Shown here: piece after piece, positions 49,601 to 62,895 of the stretch
How the letters are laid out: every line of letters begins with the position of its first letter
How positions within the stretch are numbered: the first letter of the stretch is position 1
Assembly: GCA_012845835.1 (NCBI GenBank)
Contig: JABAKD010000009.1
Coordinates: 7,219,413-7,283,412, forward strand
Direction: 5' to 3'
Source: Undaria pinnatifida
Taxonomy: Eukaryota > Sar > Phaeophyceae > Laminariales > Alariaceae
Length of the DNA: 64,000 bases
The notes under the pieces: generated by a model
What the model was told of the DNA's origin: nothing
The model's database searches: none
The model's input: only the letters and a program-made list of their open reading frames with translations
Program-made: the position numbers and the translations under genes

Positions 49601-52600
49601 TCCCTCAACTTAGCAAGGTTGAGGGATGTTGGGTGTGGCCTGTGCATTGTGCTCGCTGGCATGCGGACACGAGTACAGTATGGCATGCTGTGCTCGCTGA
49701 GCAGCGAGACGCAATTACTCGAAGCTCGAACTATTGTGTTTGACGACATACCGAGCAGAACACACCAATTATATCCAGTCTCGCCTGTCAGCGAGCACAA
49801 CGCATACCACCACACCCAACACCCCTCAACTTCGCAGGAGCTCCCGACAAGTAGAGGGGTGTTGGGTGTGGGCTGTGCGTTGTGCTCGCTGACATGCGAG
49901 CATGAGTACAATATGGCAAGCTGTGCTCGGTGAGCCGAGAGACTAAACAATTCGAAGCACGAACTATTGTGTCTCGCGACCTACCGAGCATAACACACCA
50001 ATTATATCCTGTCTCGCATGTCAGCGAGCACAATACCTACCTCCACACCAAACACCCCACAACAATGCCGGAGACCCCGTTAACTAGAGGAATGTTGGGT
50101 ATGGGGTAAGCTGTGCTCGCTGACATGCGAGCGTGAGTACAAAATGGTATGCGGTGCTCGCTGAGTTTAATACTGTTGTGTCTCGCGACCTACCGAGCAC
50201 AACACACCAATTATATCCAGTCTCGCACGTCAGCGAGCACAACGCATACCTCCAAACCAAACACCACTCACGTATCAGGAGCTCCCGCTAAGTAGAGGGG
50301 AGTTAAGTATGGGGTGTGTGTTGTGCTCGTTGACATGTGAGCATGAGTACAATATCGTATGCTGTGCTCGCTGAGTCGCGAGACACAATACTTCGAAGCT
50401 GCAACTCTTGCGCCTCACGACCTACCAAGCACAACAAACCAATTACAGACGTCTCGGGACCTACCGAGCATGACACACCAATGATACCCAGTCAAACATG
50501 CCGGCGAGCACAGCACACACCTTCACACCAAACACCCCTCAACTTTGCAGGAGCTCCTGCTAAGTTCGTGGGTGCAGATGTGGGTTGTGTGTTGTGCTCG
50601 CTGAGATGCGAGCAAGAGTACAACGTGGTATGCTGTGCTCGCTGAGTCGCGAGACACAACAATCCGAAGCTCGAACTATTGTGTCTGGCGACCTACCGAG
50701 CATAACACACCGACTATACGTGTCTCGCGACCTACCGAGCATAGCACACCAATGATTTTCAGTCTCGCTTTTCTTTTTCTCTTTTATTCTTATCCTCCGG
50801 CAGGTGGGGAAAATATGGCTTAAGCTCGCCACAATTCTACGTACTGTCACACATTTGTGTCAATTTAACTCATATTGCATTATTGCAATCCAGCGCTACC
50901 TGGCGTGTCCTTCAGTTCCCGTGATAGGGATAGCGTGAGCTGTCCCTACCGTCGCATGTTAGCGAGCACAGCGCATACCTCCACATCAAACACCCCTCAA
51001 CTTTGCAGGGGCTCCCGCTAAGTGGAAGGGTGTCGAGTATGGGGTGTGCGTTGTACTCGCTGACATGCGAGCATGAGTACAATACGGTACGCTGTGCTCG
51101 CTGAGCCGCGAGACACAATAATTCGAAGCTCGCACTATTGTGTCTCGCGACCTACCGAGTACAACACACCAATTATATCCCGTCTCGCATGTCAGCAAGC
51201 ACAACGTATACCTCCACACCCAACACCCCTCAACTTAGCAAGAGCTCCCGCTAAGTAGAGGGGACTTGTGTGTGTGCTGTGCTCGCTGGCATGCGAGCAT
51301 GAGTACAACATGGTACGTTGTGTTCGCTGAGTCGGGAGACACAATAATTTGAAGCTCCAACTCTTGCGCCTCGCGACCTACCGAGCATGACCGACCAATT
51401 ATACACGTCTCGCGACCTACCGAGCATGATACACCAAATACACCCAGTTTCACATGCCAGCGAGCACAGCACACATCTCCACACCCAACACCACTCCTGC
51501 TAAGTTCATGGCTGCAGGTGTGGGCTGCGTGTTGTGCTCGCTGAGATGCGAGCAAGAGCACAACGTGGTATGCTGTGCTCGCTGAGTCGCGAGACACAAT
51601 AATTCGAAGCTCGAACTATCGTGCCTCACGACTCAGCGAGCACAACACACGAAATATACCCAGGCCAGCGAGCACAACACACCTCCACACACCAAACACC
51701 CCCCCCCACTTAGAAAGACCTCCAGCGACTCCTGCTGAGTTCATGGGTGTAGGTATGCTGTGCTCGCTGAGTCGAGAGACACGATAATTTCGAAGCTCGA
51801 ACTATTGTGTCTCGCGACTCAGCGAGCACAACACAACAATTACACCCAATCTCACATGCCAGCGGGCACAACACGCACCTCCACACTAACACTCCTCAAT
51901 TTAGCACGAGCCCGGGGCCAGGCTCGCTGCACACTCGGCTCGACATAAAGACCCAGATTAACAAGCACAAGGGAAACAGAGTGAACTATAATAGCAACGT
52001 CGTCGTCAGCGACGGTCCCGAGTCTCCATGGTGTTCCATGGCACGGTTCGAGAAACCAGACGCACGCCTCCGTGTCAGCACGAGGCCCGTAGATACGCCA
52101 GGACGCCCCAAGCTACGTATCATACCACAGACCGAGCATCAGTAGACGCAACGGAGTACAAGAGATGGGTTTATAGGGTAGGAAAACGCCGGCGGCAGGA
52201 TGGGTGCTATCAATAGAAGGGTGTTCATGCTTTGGTTGCATCGCTATATATATAGAGAGAGAAAACATCAAAGGGGCTACGGCTATGCTGTGCATGTTTC
52301 CTCGTTTCATGGTTCGCCCCATGGCTTTCTTGTACAGACAAGAACAAAAAAAACTATTCATATCCCGGATTCCTGCACCTCCCCATCCCCCCACCCCACT
52401 CCCTCCCTCGACACTTTGCTTCCCTAGCACCACGCAATGTCTGCCTTGGTCGGTCAACACCCGACGTGCTCCATCCCGGCATTCTGGAGACATACTACGA
52501 TGGAGGTAGCACATTTTGTCTTTCGTTTCTGGATGACGGCGGGGCTCCTGATCCAAAATCGACCGAATTTCGACGTATTTTTTTGTATTCCAAAACTTTT

Positions 52601-55600
52601 CGCTGCAACATCTAGGTCATCGGGATTGTCCATCGCGTTATAAAATAGCACCTCTTTGTTTTTCCCTGAATCAGTTGGCCTCAGAGGGGTATAGACTTCC
52701 GCAGGAGAGGAGCCCCAAAAACCAAACTGATGAATGTCTATCGAAGAGTACGCCATTGTACGGGTGCGAGGGTCTATCGTCCCACGGACTACAGCCATGC
52801 ACGACAAGGATTGCCCCCCTCTCACCCCCCTCCCACCCACCCACCGCCTCTCACCCTTCAATGGCATGCAACAACGCCTTTGCGGCCACAAGGTCCTGCC
52901 CTTCCGCCTTCGGTCCCAGGTCAAACTCCTCCAGCTCTGCCCTCTCTCGAGACGCCGCCAGCTCTTCCTCCCCTTCTCCATCCGGCACGACCTTGCAGAG
53001 GTCGCGCAGAGCCGGCAGCATGTCGACGCCCCTTGCCCCCTTCTGCCGGTTCAGTGCGGGGAGGAGGACCTTCCTGATCCAGGAGCTGGACTGCTCTTTG
53101 CTGAAGCCGATGGTAAGGTCCAGAACGTGCTGGAGGTTCTTGAAGGTGTAGCAGTCTATTCCCCAAACGCTCCTCTCCTGGGTTGGGTTGGGTTGGGTTG
53201 GGTTGGGTTGGGTTGGGTTGGGTTGGGTTGGGTTGGGTTGGGTTGGGTTGGGTTGGGTTGGGTTGGGTTGGGTTGGGTTGGGTTGGGTTGGGTTGGGTTG
53301 GGTTGGGTTGGGTTGGGTTGGGTTGGGTTGGGTTGGGTTGAGTTGGGTTGGGTTGGGTTGGGGCGGGGCGGGGTGGGTTTTGGGTTGGGTTGGGTCGGGA
53401 TGGGTTGGGCAGGGTTCGGGGTAAGATTCCGGTTCGGTAGGTGTTAGGTTGGGTTGGGTCGTTTTGGATTTGGGGGGGTGGAGGATAGATGTGGAGGCAG
53501 TTAAATGCGACGATGAAGAAAGGGGAAAGGGCCGCCGGGGGGGGGGGGCGGGCGTGCTGTTCGCGATGTATAGTTGCAGTACTGCATGCTTCCTGTTTTT
53601 TCGTTTTTCCATGTTGTATTTTTCCGCGTGCTTTGGCCCCTAGCTCTAACTTACCTATCGGCCTATCGGTACGTGGAACTCAAAGCTGACGTAAACATTA
53701 AAAAAAAAGTGAAAGGCCAACACCTGTCACAAAATAAGAAAACAGCGGAGTGACGAACAACACAGAAACCACACGAAGGAACCGGTCGCCTACCTCCCCG
53801 CTGCCGTAGAACATATCTTGAAGGAGTAATGCATCTACAAAACCGAGCGGCCGGTGTATCACGCAGCTCGCAAAGATGAGCATAGACTCTTGAATTGATC
53901 GGACTCACAGCTGACGCGCGCATTGTAAAGTAGTATTATAAAATTAATAACAGTGTTTGATACTTCCCCGGCAGTGCAAATAACAGCAACCACCAAAATT
54001 CCGGCGCTCATCATGCATGAAAAACGTCACCGTCAACAACTAGTACAAAGCAGGGGTTATTCGGTTTCTAAACGAAATCCTCGTACATACATACGTGTAT
54101 ACACTTTCCTTTCAACCAAAACTACCGTGACGAGTTTTCACGCAAAAAAATAGCACAAAACTACCATGTAGGGAAATACAGTCGTGCACCAGTTTTCCGG
54201 TCCTGAAGAAGAAGAAACTAACCAATAAGTCAACTTAAGAGGTACAAACAAACGCTCGAGTCTTATATTTTAACTGAATAAAATTGAAGAGACCAAGTAC
54301 CTCATCATGGTCATCTCTTAACTGAATTTCCTGGTATACATATACGGCCTTGCACCAAGTTTCCGGTCCTAAAAAAAGCCAACCTAATCAATCAGTCCAA
54401 GTAAACAAATAGGTACAAACAAACGCTCGAATCTTGTATTTTAACTGAATCAAGCTGAAAGAGACTAAATACCTCATCATCATCACTAAGTAGATGTATT
54501 ACCTGGTACCGGTATAAAAAAAGGATAAACCGCACAAACAACAACAACAAAACGCAACCCCCTTCCAATCCCAACCTCAACCCCAACTCGAAATGGCTCT
54601 CACCTCGAGCTGGCCGTCCTCTGCATCCGACGTCTCGACAACGCGTCCGTCTTTACCGTAGGTCCTGTACTTCATGAGGACCTTCGGCTTCTCCGTCGGG
54701 CCCTTGTCCTCGACCATCGAGGGCCCGTTCTCCAGAGGGTTCGTGGCCTGGTACAAACAGGAGTTTGCGAAAGTTTTAAACATCGGGTAGATCAGGTCCC
54801 TTCCTATTCATGGCCGACGTCTTCCAGGGCACATACACGAAGTGGATCCCTGGTCTACATGGTGTGCATGGCCTGGGTCAGATCCCTATAGATGATTGAC
54901 CCATTCCACGGTAGTAGGGGTTTGCACTTTTAGGCCCATTTTTTTTTCTGGCTGATTGAGGCCCTTAAGTGCGGAAATATTGGTCAGTACAATAAACGTA
55001 CGAGACTACAAGGGCTCCGCTCTGCGGGCGGCTGACGTCGCCCGCTACGCTCGCGCAAGGAAGAATACAACTGAATACAACTAAATGCGAAGGCGGCAGA
55101 AAGAAGAGGCCCACGACTTGATGCATCTAGCGATTTGATGATATGCCGAGAGCTGCTTTATACGCAGAGCTGATTGCCCTGTGCTGTGCTGCGTGTGCTT
55201 GTTGGCGATGTCATGTTCTGATCGCCAATATGGGTGTAATTTTCGGGGGGGGAAAGGAGGACCGAGAGAGGACAATCAAACACAAATAAAGAAAACGAAA
55301 AAAAGACGAGTACATCCGTACATACCTGGTACAACCGGTCGGTACCGGGTATCGCATTATACCTGGTACTGCTGTACGTTCGAAATAAAGCACAGCCCAC
55401 CACTGCAAAGCACCGCAGGGCAAGGCGCGGCACCGTACGGCACGGCACGGCGCTGCGCTGCGCTGCGCTGCGCTGCGCTGCGTTGCGCTGCTGAGCTATA
55501 GCTGGGCCGAGCTGAGCTGTGAGAGCATTTTTTTTGTGGTTCCAACAATGTAGTGCCTGGTACGCACAGCAGTATTACCGGTGGTATGACACTTCGAATG

Positions 55601-58600
55601 ACACTTGGCATGTAGGAATGGTGCAGTAAAACACATGCAGCACGGCACATCACCGCAAAGTAATACCGCACCGCGCGGCATGGCACGGGCAGGGCACGGC
55701 AGGGCACGGCAGGGCACGGCAGGGCACGGCAGGGCACGGCAGGGCACGGCAGGGCACGGCAGGGTACGAACCCGCGCGGCACTGCACGGCGTTGCGCTGC
55801 TGAGCTGGCGCTGCGGTGCACTCTGCTGAGCGGAGCCGAGTTGATGATGATGTGCGCCAACCTAAACCACGATGGAATCTCTGGTATGACATATGACATG
55901 AACTCACCACGGCACAGCACGACACAGCACCGCACAACACCGCACAGCATCGCACAGCAGTACCGCACAGCATCGCACAGCATCGTACAGCAGTACCGCA
56001 CCGCACGGCAGGGCACACCAGGGCGCGTCAGGGAACGACACTGCACGGCGCTGCGCTGCTGACTAGCGCTACGCTGCTGAGCTAGCGCTGCTGTTCGCCT
56101 CTGGGCAGAGCTGAGCTGATGATTTGATGAGCCAACCTGAGATCATCAGGATGGGACCTCTTCTGGTATGATATGATGAAAGCTGCGTGCAACTACAAAA
56201 AAAATGCGAAGGAAGAAATCAAAGAAAAGCTGGACCGTTCCGGAAGTCACGAGAGGAGGCCGTGTCCAGGTAGTATGTGGTATTTCCAAAAAACGAAGGT
56301 TATGTATTCCCGACGAAAACCTAGGTGATGAAGTTTGGCCAAATTAGGTAATTACCGGCGACTTTGACTACGGAAAAGCGGTAACGCGGCAGACATTTGG
56401 CTTGCTCAGGAAATCACCGGAATTTTCTACTCTGGGAGGCGGTAACGTACAATACACCCCTGTTCGTAGCAGACATTTGGCATACTTTGGCTATTACAGG
56501 TATTTTTTTGCTCAGTTGAAGGGGAACGTACAACACATCCCTGCTCGTGGCAGACATTGAGCCTCTTAGGTAATTACCGGTAGGTTGTGACTCCGGGAAA
56601 ACGGTAACGTGCAATGCATCCTTGCTCGTAGCAGTTTACTGGCCTCTACTCAAGACAATACTGTTGCGTCGAAGCGGCAACGAACACAATCCTCGCCATG
56701 GCACCCACCTGAACCTGGGAGCCGTTCGGGAGGTTGGACTTTAGCTCGGTCTCGAGTGCCTTTCGGTCTGCAGCACGGAGCTCCGGCGCCAACTTGTACT
56801 CTGTGAGGTACTCTTTGTACACTCGGAGGGGGAATGGTTCTGCGCGGAGATCACCCTGTCCGAGCAGCATCGGTGATCGAGCATCGAGGGTTAAGGGTCG
56901 TTGTCAGGTAAGGGCAAGATGAGGGATGGGAGTAAGGGTGGGGTATGGGTTGGGGTAAGGGTTAGGGTGTGGGTTGGGGGAAGGATTGGAGTAAGGTAAG
57001 CAAGGATAACGCAAAGGGTCTGGGTTGGGGAAAGGGGAAGGGTGCAGCTTTAGTGGCCTGTTCAAAGCTCGGTGGGAGGTTTGTACTACTTGAGGCACTC
57101 CTTGTACACGCGGAGGAGGAAAGGTTCCGCGCCGAGATTGGTTGACCTGTCCGAGCAGCATCGCCGACACCGAGGGTCTATCAGGGTTGTTCCTAGAACG
57201 GTAAGCGTTAGGTTGAGGGATGGCGTAGGGTTGGGTTACGATAGGTTGTTTAAGGAGTAGAGTGAGGGACGGAGTAGGGTTGGGGTATGCTGGGTTGGGG
57301 TAACATATAGGCTATGGATTGAGGAAAAGAGAAAAGGGTAAGGGTAGGGCGAAGGCTAAGGCCAAGGGTTCGAGACAGGGTAAGGGTCAAGGTAGGGGTA
57401 GGGGTCATGCGTTTCGTCTCGCCGACGAACTTCAGGGGCAGGCTTGTCTTATTTGAGGTGTTCCTTGTGCACGCGGAAGGGGGTAAATTGAGCTCGAAAC
57501 CGCCCTGTCCGAGCAGCATCAGTTATCGAGCACCGAGGGTTGTTGCTAGGGGAAGGGCAAGGGTTAGGGTGGGCGATGGAGTATGGGTGGAGTATGGGTT
57601 GGGGTACCGGTTAGGGTAACGGCTGGGGTAAGGATTAGCGTAAGGGTAAGGGTAAGGGTAAGGATAAGGGCAAGGGAAAGGGAAAGGGCAGGGGTAAGGG
57701 TAAGGGCAGGGGTAAGGGTAAGGGCAGGGGTAAGGGTAAGGGCAGGGGTAAGGGTAAGGGTAGGGGTAAGGGCTACGCTTTCTTGTCTTGTTCACCAAGT
57801 TCAGGGGCAGGCTTGCGTTCTTTAAGGCATCCTCGTAGACGCTGACAGGGCGACCTCGAGGACGTGTGCGAGGTCGCCCTGTCCGAGTTTACTCAGGGTG
57901 CCCTAAAGAATACACGCCTGACCCGGAACCTTCATGAACAAAACAAAAAAGCGAAGGGTAACGGTAAAGGAAGGAGTAAGGGTTTCGCGTTCTTGTCTTG
58001 TGTTGACCAGGTTTTGGGAACGGGTATCAATCCAAATATTAAAGGTGTTCTTTGTATACGCGGGCGGGGACCGACCTCCGCACGGAACCTTTCCCCGTCA
58101 GCGTGTACAAGGAATACCTACATATTACTATTAACAGCCGTTCCTTAACCTTCGTGAACAAGACAAGAAAGCGTGACCCTTACCCCTTCCATTACCCTTA
58201 CGCTTGCCGTAACTCATGCCCACATATTTAACCTCAGTCATAGCCTTGCCCTTCGCATTCTTGTTTTGTTCACCAAATTTCAGGGAAAGGCATGGAACTC
58301 TTCAAGGTATCGTGCGTAGACGCGGGCAGGGCGACCTCGTGGACTTTCTCAAGTCTTGAGCCTTTCCCTTGGTTTTCTAGTTTAGTTCACCAAGTTTCAC
58401 GGGCAGGCTTGTATCATTCAAGGTATCCTGCGTGGACGCGGACAGGCGAAAGCCAAAGCCTAAGGCTAAGACTGAGGTAAAAGGTATAGGTTTGAGTTAG
58501 GGCAAAAGCGTAAGGGGAATGGAAGGCGTAAAAGTTACGCCTTTCGGTCATGTTCACGAACTTCGGGGAACGGCTATTATTCACATTTGAGGAATTCCTT

Positions 58601-61600
58601 GAACACGAGGAAGGGGAGAGGTGCCGTGCGGAGGTCGCCCTATCCGCGCAGCATCCGCCGTCGAAAATCGAGGGTTGTGAAGGATTGTTACAGAGTAAGG
58701 GTGAGGGTTAGGCATAGGGTATGGGATTACGTAGGGATAGGGTGAGAAATGGAGTAGGGGTGGGGTATGGGTTAGGGTATGGGCTAGGGTAAGGGTTACA
58801 CGTAACGGCAAGGGGTGGGGGTAAGGATACGGGTTAGGGCAAGGGTTTGGGAAAGGGTAGGGGTAAGGGCTGCGCTTTCTTGTCTTGTTCACGAACTTCA
58901 GGAGCAGGATTGTGTTCTTCAGGTATTCCTCACAAGGAAGGGCAAAGGATCCGAGCGGATATCGCTGGGCGACCTCGGCGCGGAACTTTCCCGCTCTGCG
59001 GTCTGAAGGAATACCAGAAGAAACACAACCCCGCCCCTTCACTCCGTGAACAGGACAAGAAACCGTAACCCTTACCCCTGCCTTTACCCTATAACCCAAA
59101 CCCTTACCCTTACCCTTGCCCTAACCCATACCCCATCCCTACTGAACCCCCCATCCTAGCCCTACTCCATCCCTCACTCTAGAACGGTATGGGTATGGGT
59201 ATGGGTACGGGTATTGGTAAGGGTACGGGTATTGGTAAGGGTACTGGTATGGATAATGATACGGGTATAGGTAATGGTACGGGTACGGGCAAAAGGGTAA
59301 GTAAAAGTGAGGATAAAAGTAAGGGCAATAAGGTAAGGGTATGGGTAAGGGTACGGGTATTGGTAAGGGTACGGGTAAGGGCAAAAGGGTGAGTAAAAGT
59401 TAGGATAAAAGTAAGGGCACAAAGGTAAGGGTATGGAGAAGGGCACGGGTATTGGTAAGGGTAAGGGCAAAAGGGTAAGTAAGAGTTAGGATAAAAGTGA
59501 GGGCAATAAGGTAAGGGTATGGGTAAGGTTATGGGTATTGGTAAGGGTACGCGTAAGGGCAACGGGATAAGAGTTAGGATAAAAGTAAGGGTGGGGGTAA
59601 GATATATTCAATGGTAAGGGTGAGAGTTACGGTGAGAGTAAGAGAAAATATAAGGGTAACCATTAATTGCCAGGATAACAGCAAGGAAAACGGTGGCAAG
59701 GGAAAAGGAAAGGGCAACGGTACGGGTGAGGGTAACGGTTAGTCTGTCGCGATCGCCGGCCAGAAACAAGCCTGCAAACCAAAAAAGGAAAACAAAACAT
59801 GTAAACTACCGATTGGTGTTTCGTTTTCCGGGGAAATCGGGGGGGGGGTACTCAGTTTGTGCATGGCCGTAGTCGTATGACCATAGATGCTCGCATCCCT
59901 ACTATGCCGGGACGGAGCACGTTGGGCTTTCGCCAACCAGGCAGACATTGTTTGCACCAAGCGCGAAGCGCCGTGAGGTGTTCGGCGAGTGGCATGAAGG
60001 GTGAACTGCATCATTCCAAGAACCGCTCGTAAGACGGACTTCGGCACCTTGTGCCTACTTTCTTGCTTATGGATGACAGCGCCAATGAGTTATACTTTGT
60101 TTTCTAGTGTGGCCACTCCAGAGACAGCAATGGGTATTACTATGCACCTGCCTCGTAGGTGCCTTACCATATTCACACCATGTGATGCGATAATTCCCCT
60201 TGCGCCGAGTTAGCGTTCTCCACCCCGCACAATATGATCTACTCGATAACCATCATGGTGACGGGGGGGGGGGGGGGGGGCTGAAACAAGACCAAAGGAA
60301 AAACGTAAATGAAAACAAAATATGTGCCATGGACTTCAAGAGCAAAATAATACCGGTAGTAAATATGCGCGGCATCCCGCGTACAGACATATCATGTCAC
60401 TAATTTTGCATCGTCGGCAGAAGAGCGTGTTATTTACACATTGAACGGATATTTCTCTGATCGATGTTCAGCAAACCCAGTACCCAGTGTCCGTCCCGCT
60501 TCTCTATTTAAGAGAAATCCCTGGTACTGGTACAGGTAATGAGGCCATAAACTACAAAACAGAGGTATGCCTGGTGCATCGCAAATGCAGTACATAAGGA
60601 GACTTGGCCAAGCACTGCAACGCGTACTGGATACCAACAGCCGAGCCCACAAAGGCCAGCAACAGACAAGTTGCAGGAGAGCAAAAGCAATAACAATGAA
60701 GGAGCACAAGAGGAAGGGAAAAAACAATACACAACATAAAAATAAAGGGGAACAGAGAAATAAATTACAAGTAGCAACGCTCACAACAAGTTGCACGAGA
60801 GGAAGAGCAAGAACAATACAGGAACCAAAGAATGGAAAAAACAAGAAGCAACATAAGAATAAAGGGGAACAGAGAAATAAATTACAGGTAGCAACGCTCA
60901 GAGCAAGTTGCACGAGAGGAAGAGCAAGAACAATAAAGGAACTCAAGAGAAATGGAAAAATCAAGAAACATGAAAAAAAAAGGGGAAGAAAGAGAAATAA
61001 ATTACAAATAGCAAAGCTCAGAGCATGAGGCAAAATCGTGCTGCGTGTTTTTTCTTTTATGGCAAAATATAAGTAGTATATAGAAGCAGAAGGAACCAAC
61101 ATACACAAAAACGAGACAAAACAAAAGTGCGAAACGCTGGAAGAGATGACAAAATTGCAGGAGAAGAGAGAAAAAGAAAGAAATGAGCGAAAAACGTAAC
61201 AGGAAGGAAAAATCAAGATAAAATAACACGAGGCGAATAAAAAACTACGAGTGCAATTATTCGGAAGAAAGGATATGTAAGGCGGAAGTGAAGATACGAA
61301 AACAAAACAAACTGCTTACGAGTAGTATGAAACAAAGATTGAACTCAACTTCTGGAAGGGACAACAAAATCGCACCCGAGAAAGATCAACAAAAAATACA
61401 AGAACAAGAGCAAGGAAAAAAGCAAGAAACAAAAAACAAAAAAACGATGCTCCGGGAGAAAGGGCAAACATACATTACGTGCGTTTACTTACAAAGAAAG
61501 GGAACACATGGAGCAAGGGAATATACCCACAAATGAACCAAAATCGAGAGAGACAAAACACAGCAAAGTGTGCAAATCCTCGAAGGGTCGCAAGGAGGAA

Positions 61601-62859
61601 GCAAGACACCCAGATATACCAAATTAACAAGAAACAAACGAAAAAGCGTGCATTCAGGAAGGATTACCTCCCGCTCACCTGCATCGCGGCCGCCTGACAC
61701 TGCTTTGTGAACTCCTCGACACTCCTCTTGATCGCAAGAGCGTACCGCTGCACGCAGAGGTGACGTGTTAACGAAAGGACCGACACGGGAAGAGAGTAGC
61801 GCAAGGCATCCCCCCAGAAAAAACAAAACAAGGAAAAACAATGCGTTCGCGGTAGACGGAGGAACGAGGGGGGGAGAAGAGGACGCCCTCGTGTTAAATC
61901 ACATCAGCGGTTAGAGACTAAAGCATGAATAACTATCCTTCCCGACAACGAAAAATAAAAATAAATAAACAAAAATTAGCCAACCCGCTAGTGAAAAAAA
62001 TAACGATTACACTTCCGTAGTATGCTACAACCCCGTTTCAAGGCACAACCCACTTGGAACTGGTGTGGGGCCGTTTTCGCAGTTGAAAAAAGGGTTCAAC
62101 GTGAAACGTCAGGCTACGTGTCTGTATTCTGTTCCACCCCTATTTCCGCACGTTTCCGATATGCACAAAGCAGGTACGATTCAAGTCTACATTTGGAACT
62201 CAAACGATAAGCACCTCCATTTCGAACACAGCAGGCACGACGTAGTCTACGTTATTAACTATATAGCACGATAAGCACCTCCTTTTCCGCGCGCTCCTGC
62301 TGCTTGGTAACGATGTCCTCCGCGGAAGCCAAGAACCGCTTCGCCTTCTCCAGATACGGCTCGATTTCCGAATCCGACTCGTCATCATCTTCTCGTTGCT
62401 CTTCATCAACCTCCATGTCCGTCCTCGCCCCACCCCCCGAACTTTCGCCAACCCCACTCCCACCACAACCCTTCCCCCCCACCGTTCCCTTCTTCTCCGC
62501 GCGCCACTCCTCTGCCCCGCGCAACATACGGGCTACCATCTCCCCAAGGTCAGCCCGCAGGCCAGCCCAGTCCAGGAGCGGCTCGTACTCAAAGGTCAGC
62601 TTCGCGCCTTCGCCAAGTCGACCCCCGTCCTGAGTAAGGGCCACCAGGGGCTCCACCTTGGGCTTCGGGGGGGCACCTTCCGACGGGGGCGTCTCCCCCT
62701 CTCCCTTGGCAGCAGCGCCAGCAGCGAGGGTGGTCACGGTCGCGGTCGCAACAGAAGCCTCGGAACGGTCAGGGGTAGCTCCCAAAGAAGCGGCCGTGGC
62801 GGACGCAGAAGCAGCAACAGCAGCAGTCATCGCGGCCTTCTTCCCGTGCGTGTCCTCCT

Positions 62860-62895
<36 letters not shown>

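Noticed and set aside
46480..51962. CRISPR-like arrays
   Set aside because: Repeats are contiguous and diverged with no unique spacers, and they lie in introns of a nuclear gene.
52851..53612. - strand frame with TQPNP repeats upstream of exon m6
   Set aside because: Translation of the GGGTT microsatellite. The CAG acceptor at its end marks the true exon start.
56900..59740. Interstitial telomere
   Set aside because: The main unit is GGGTAA or GGGTAC, not TTAGGG, and exon-derived segments interrupt it.
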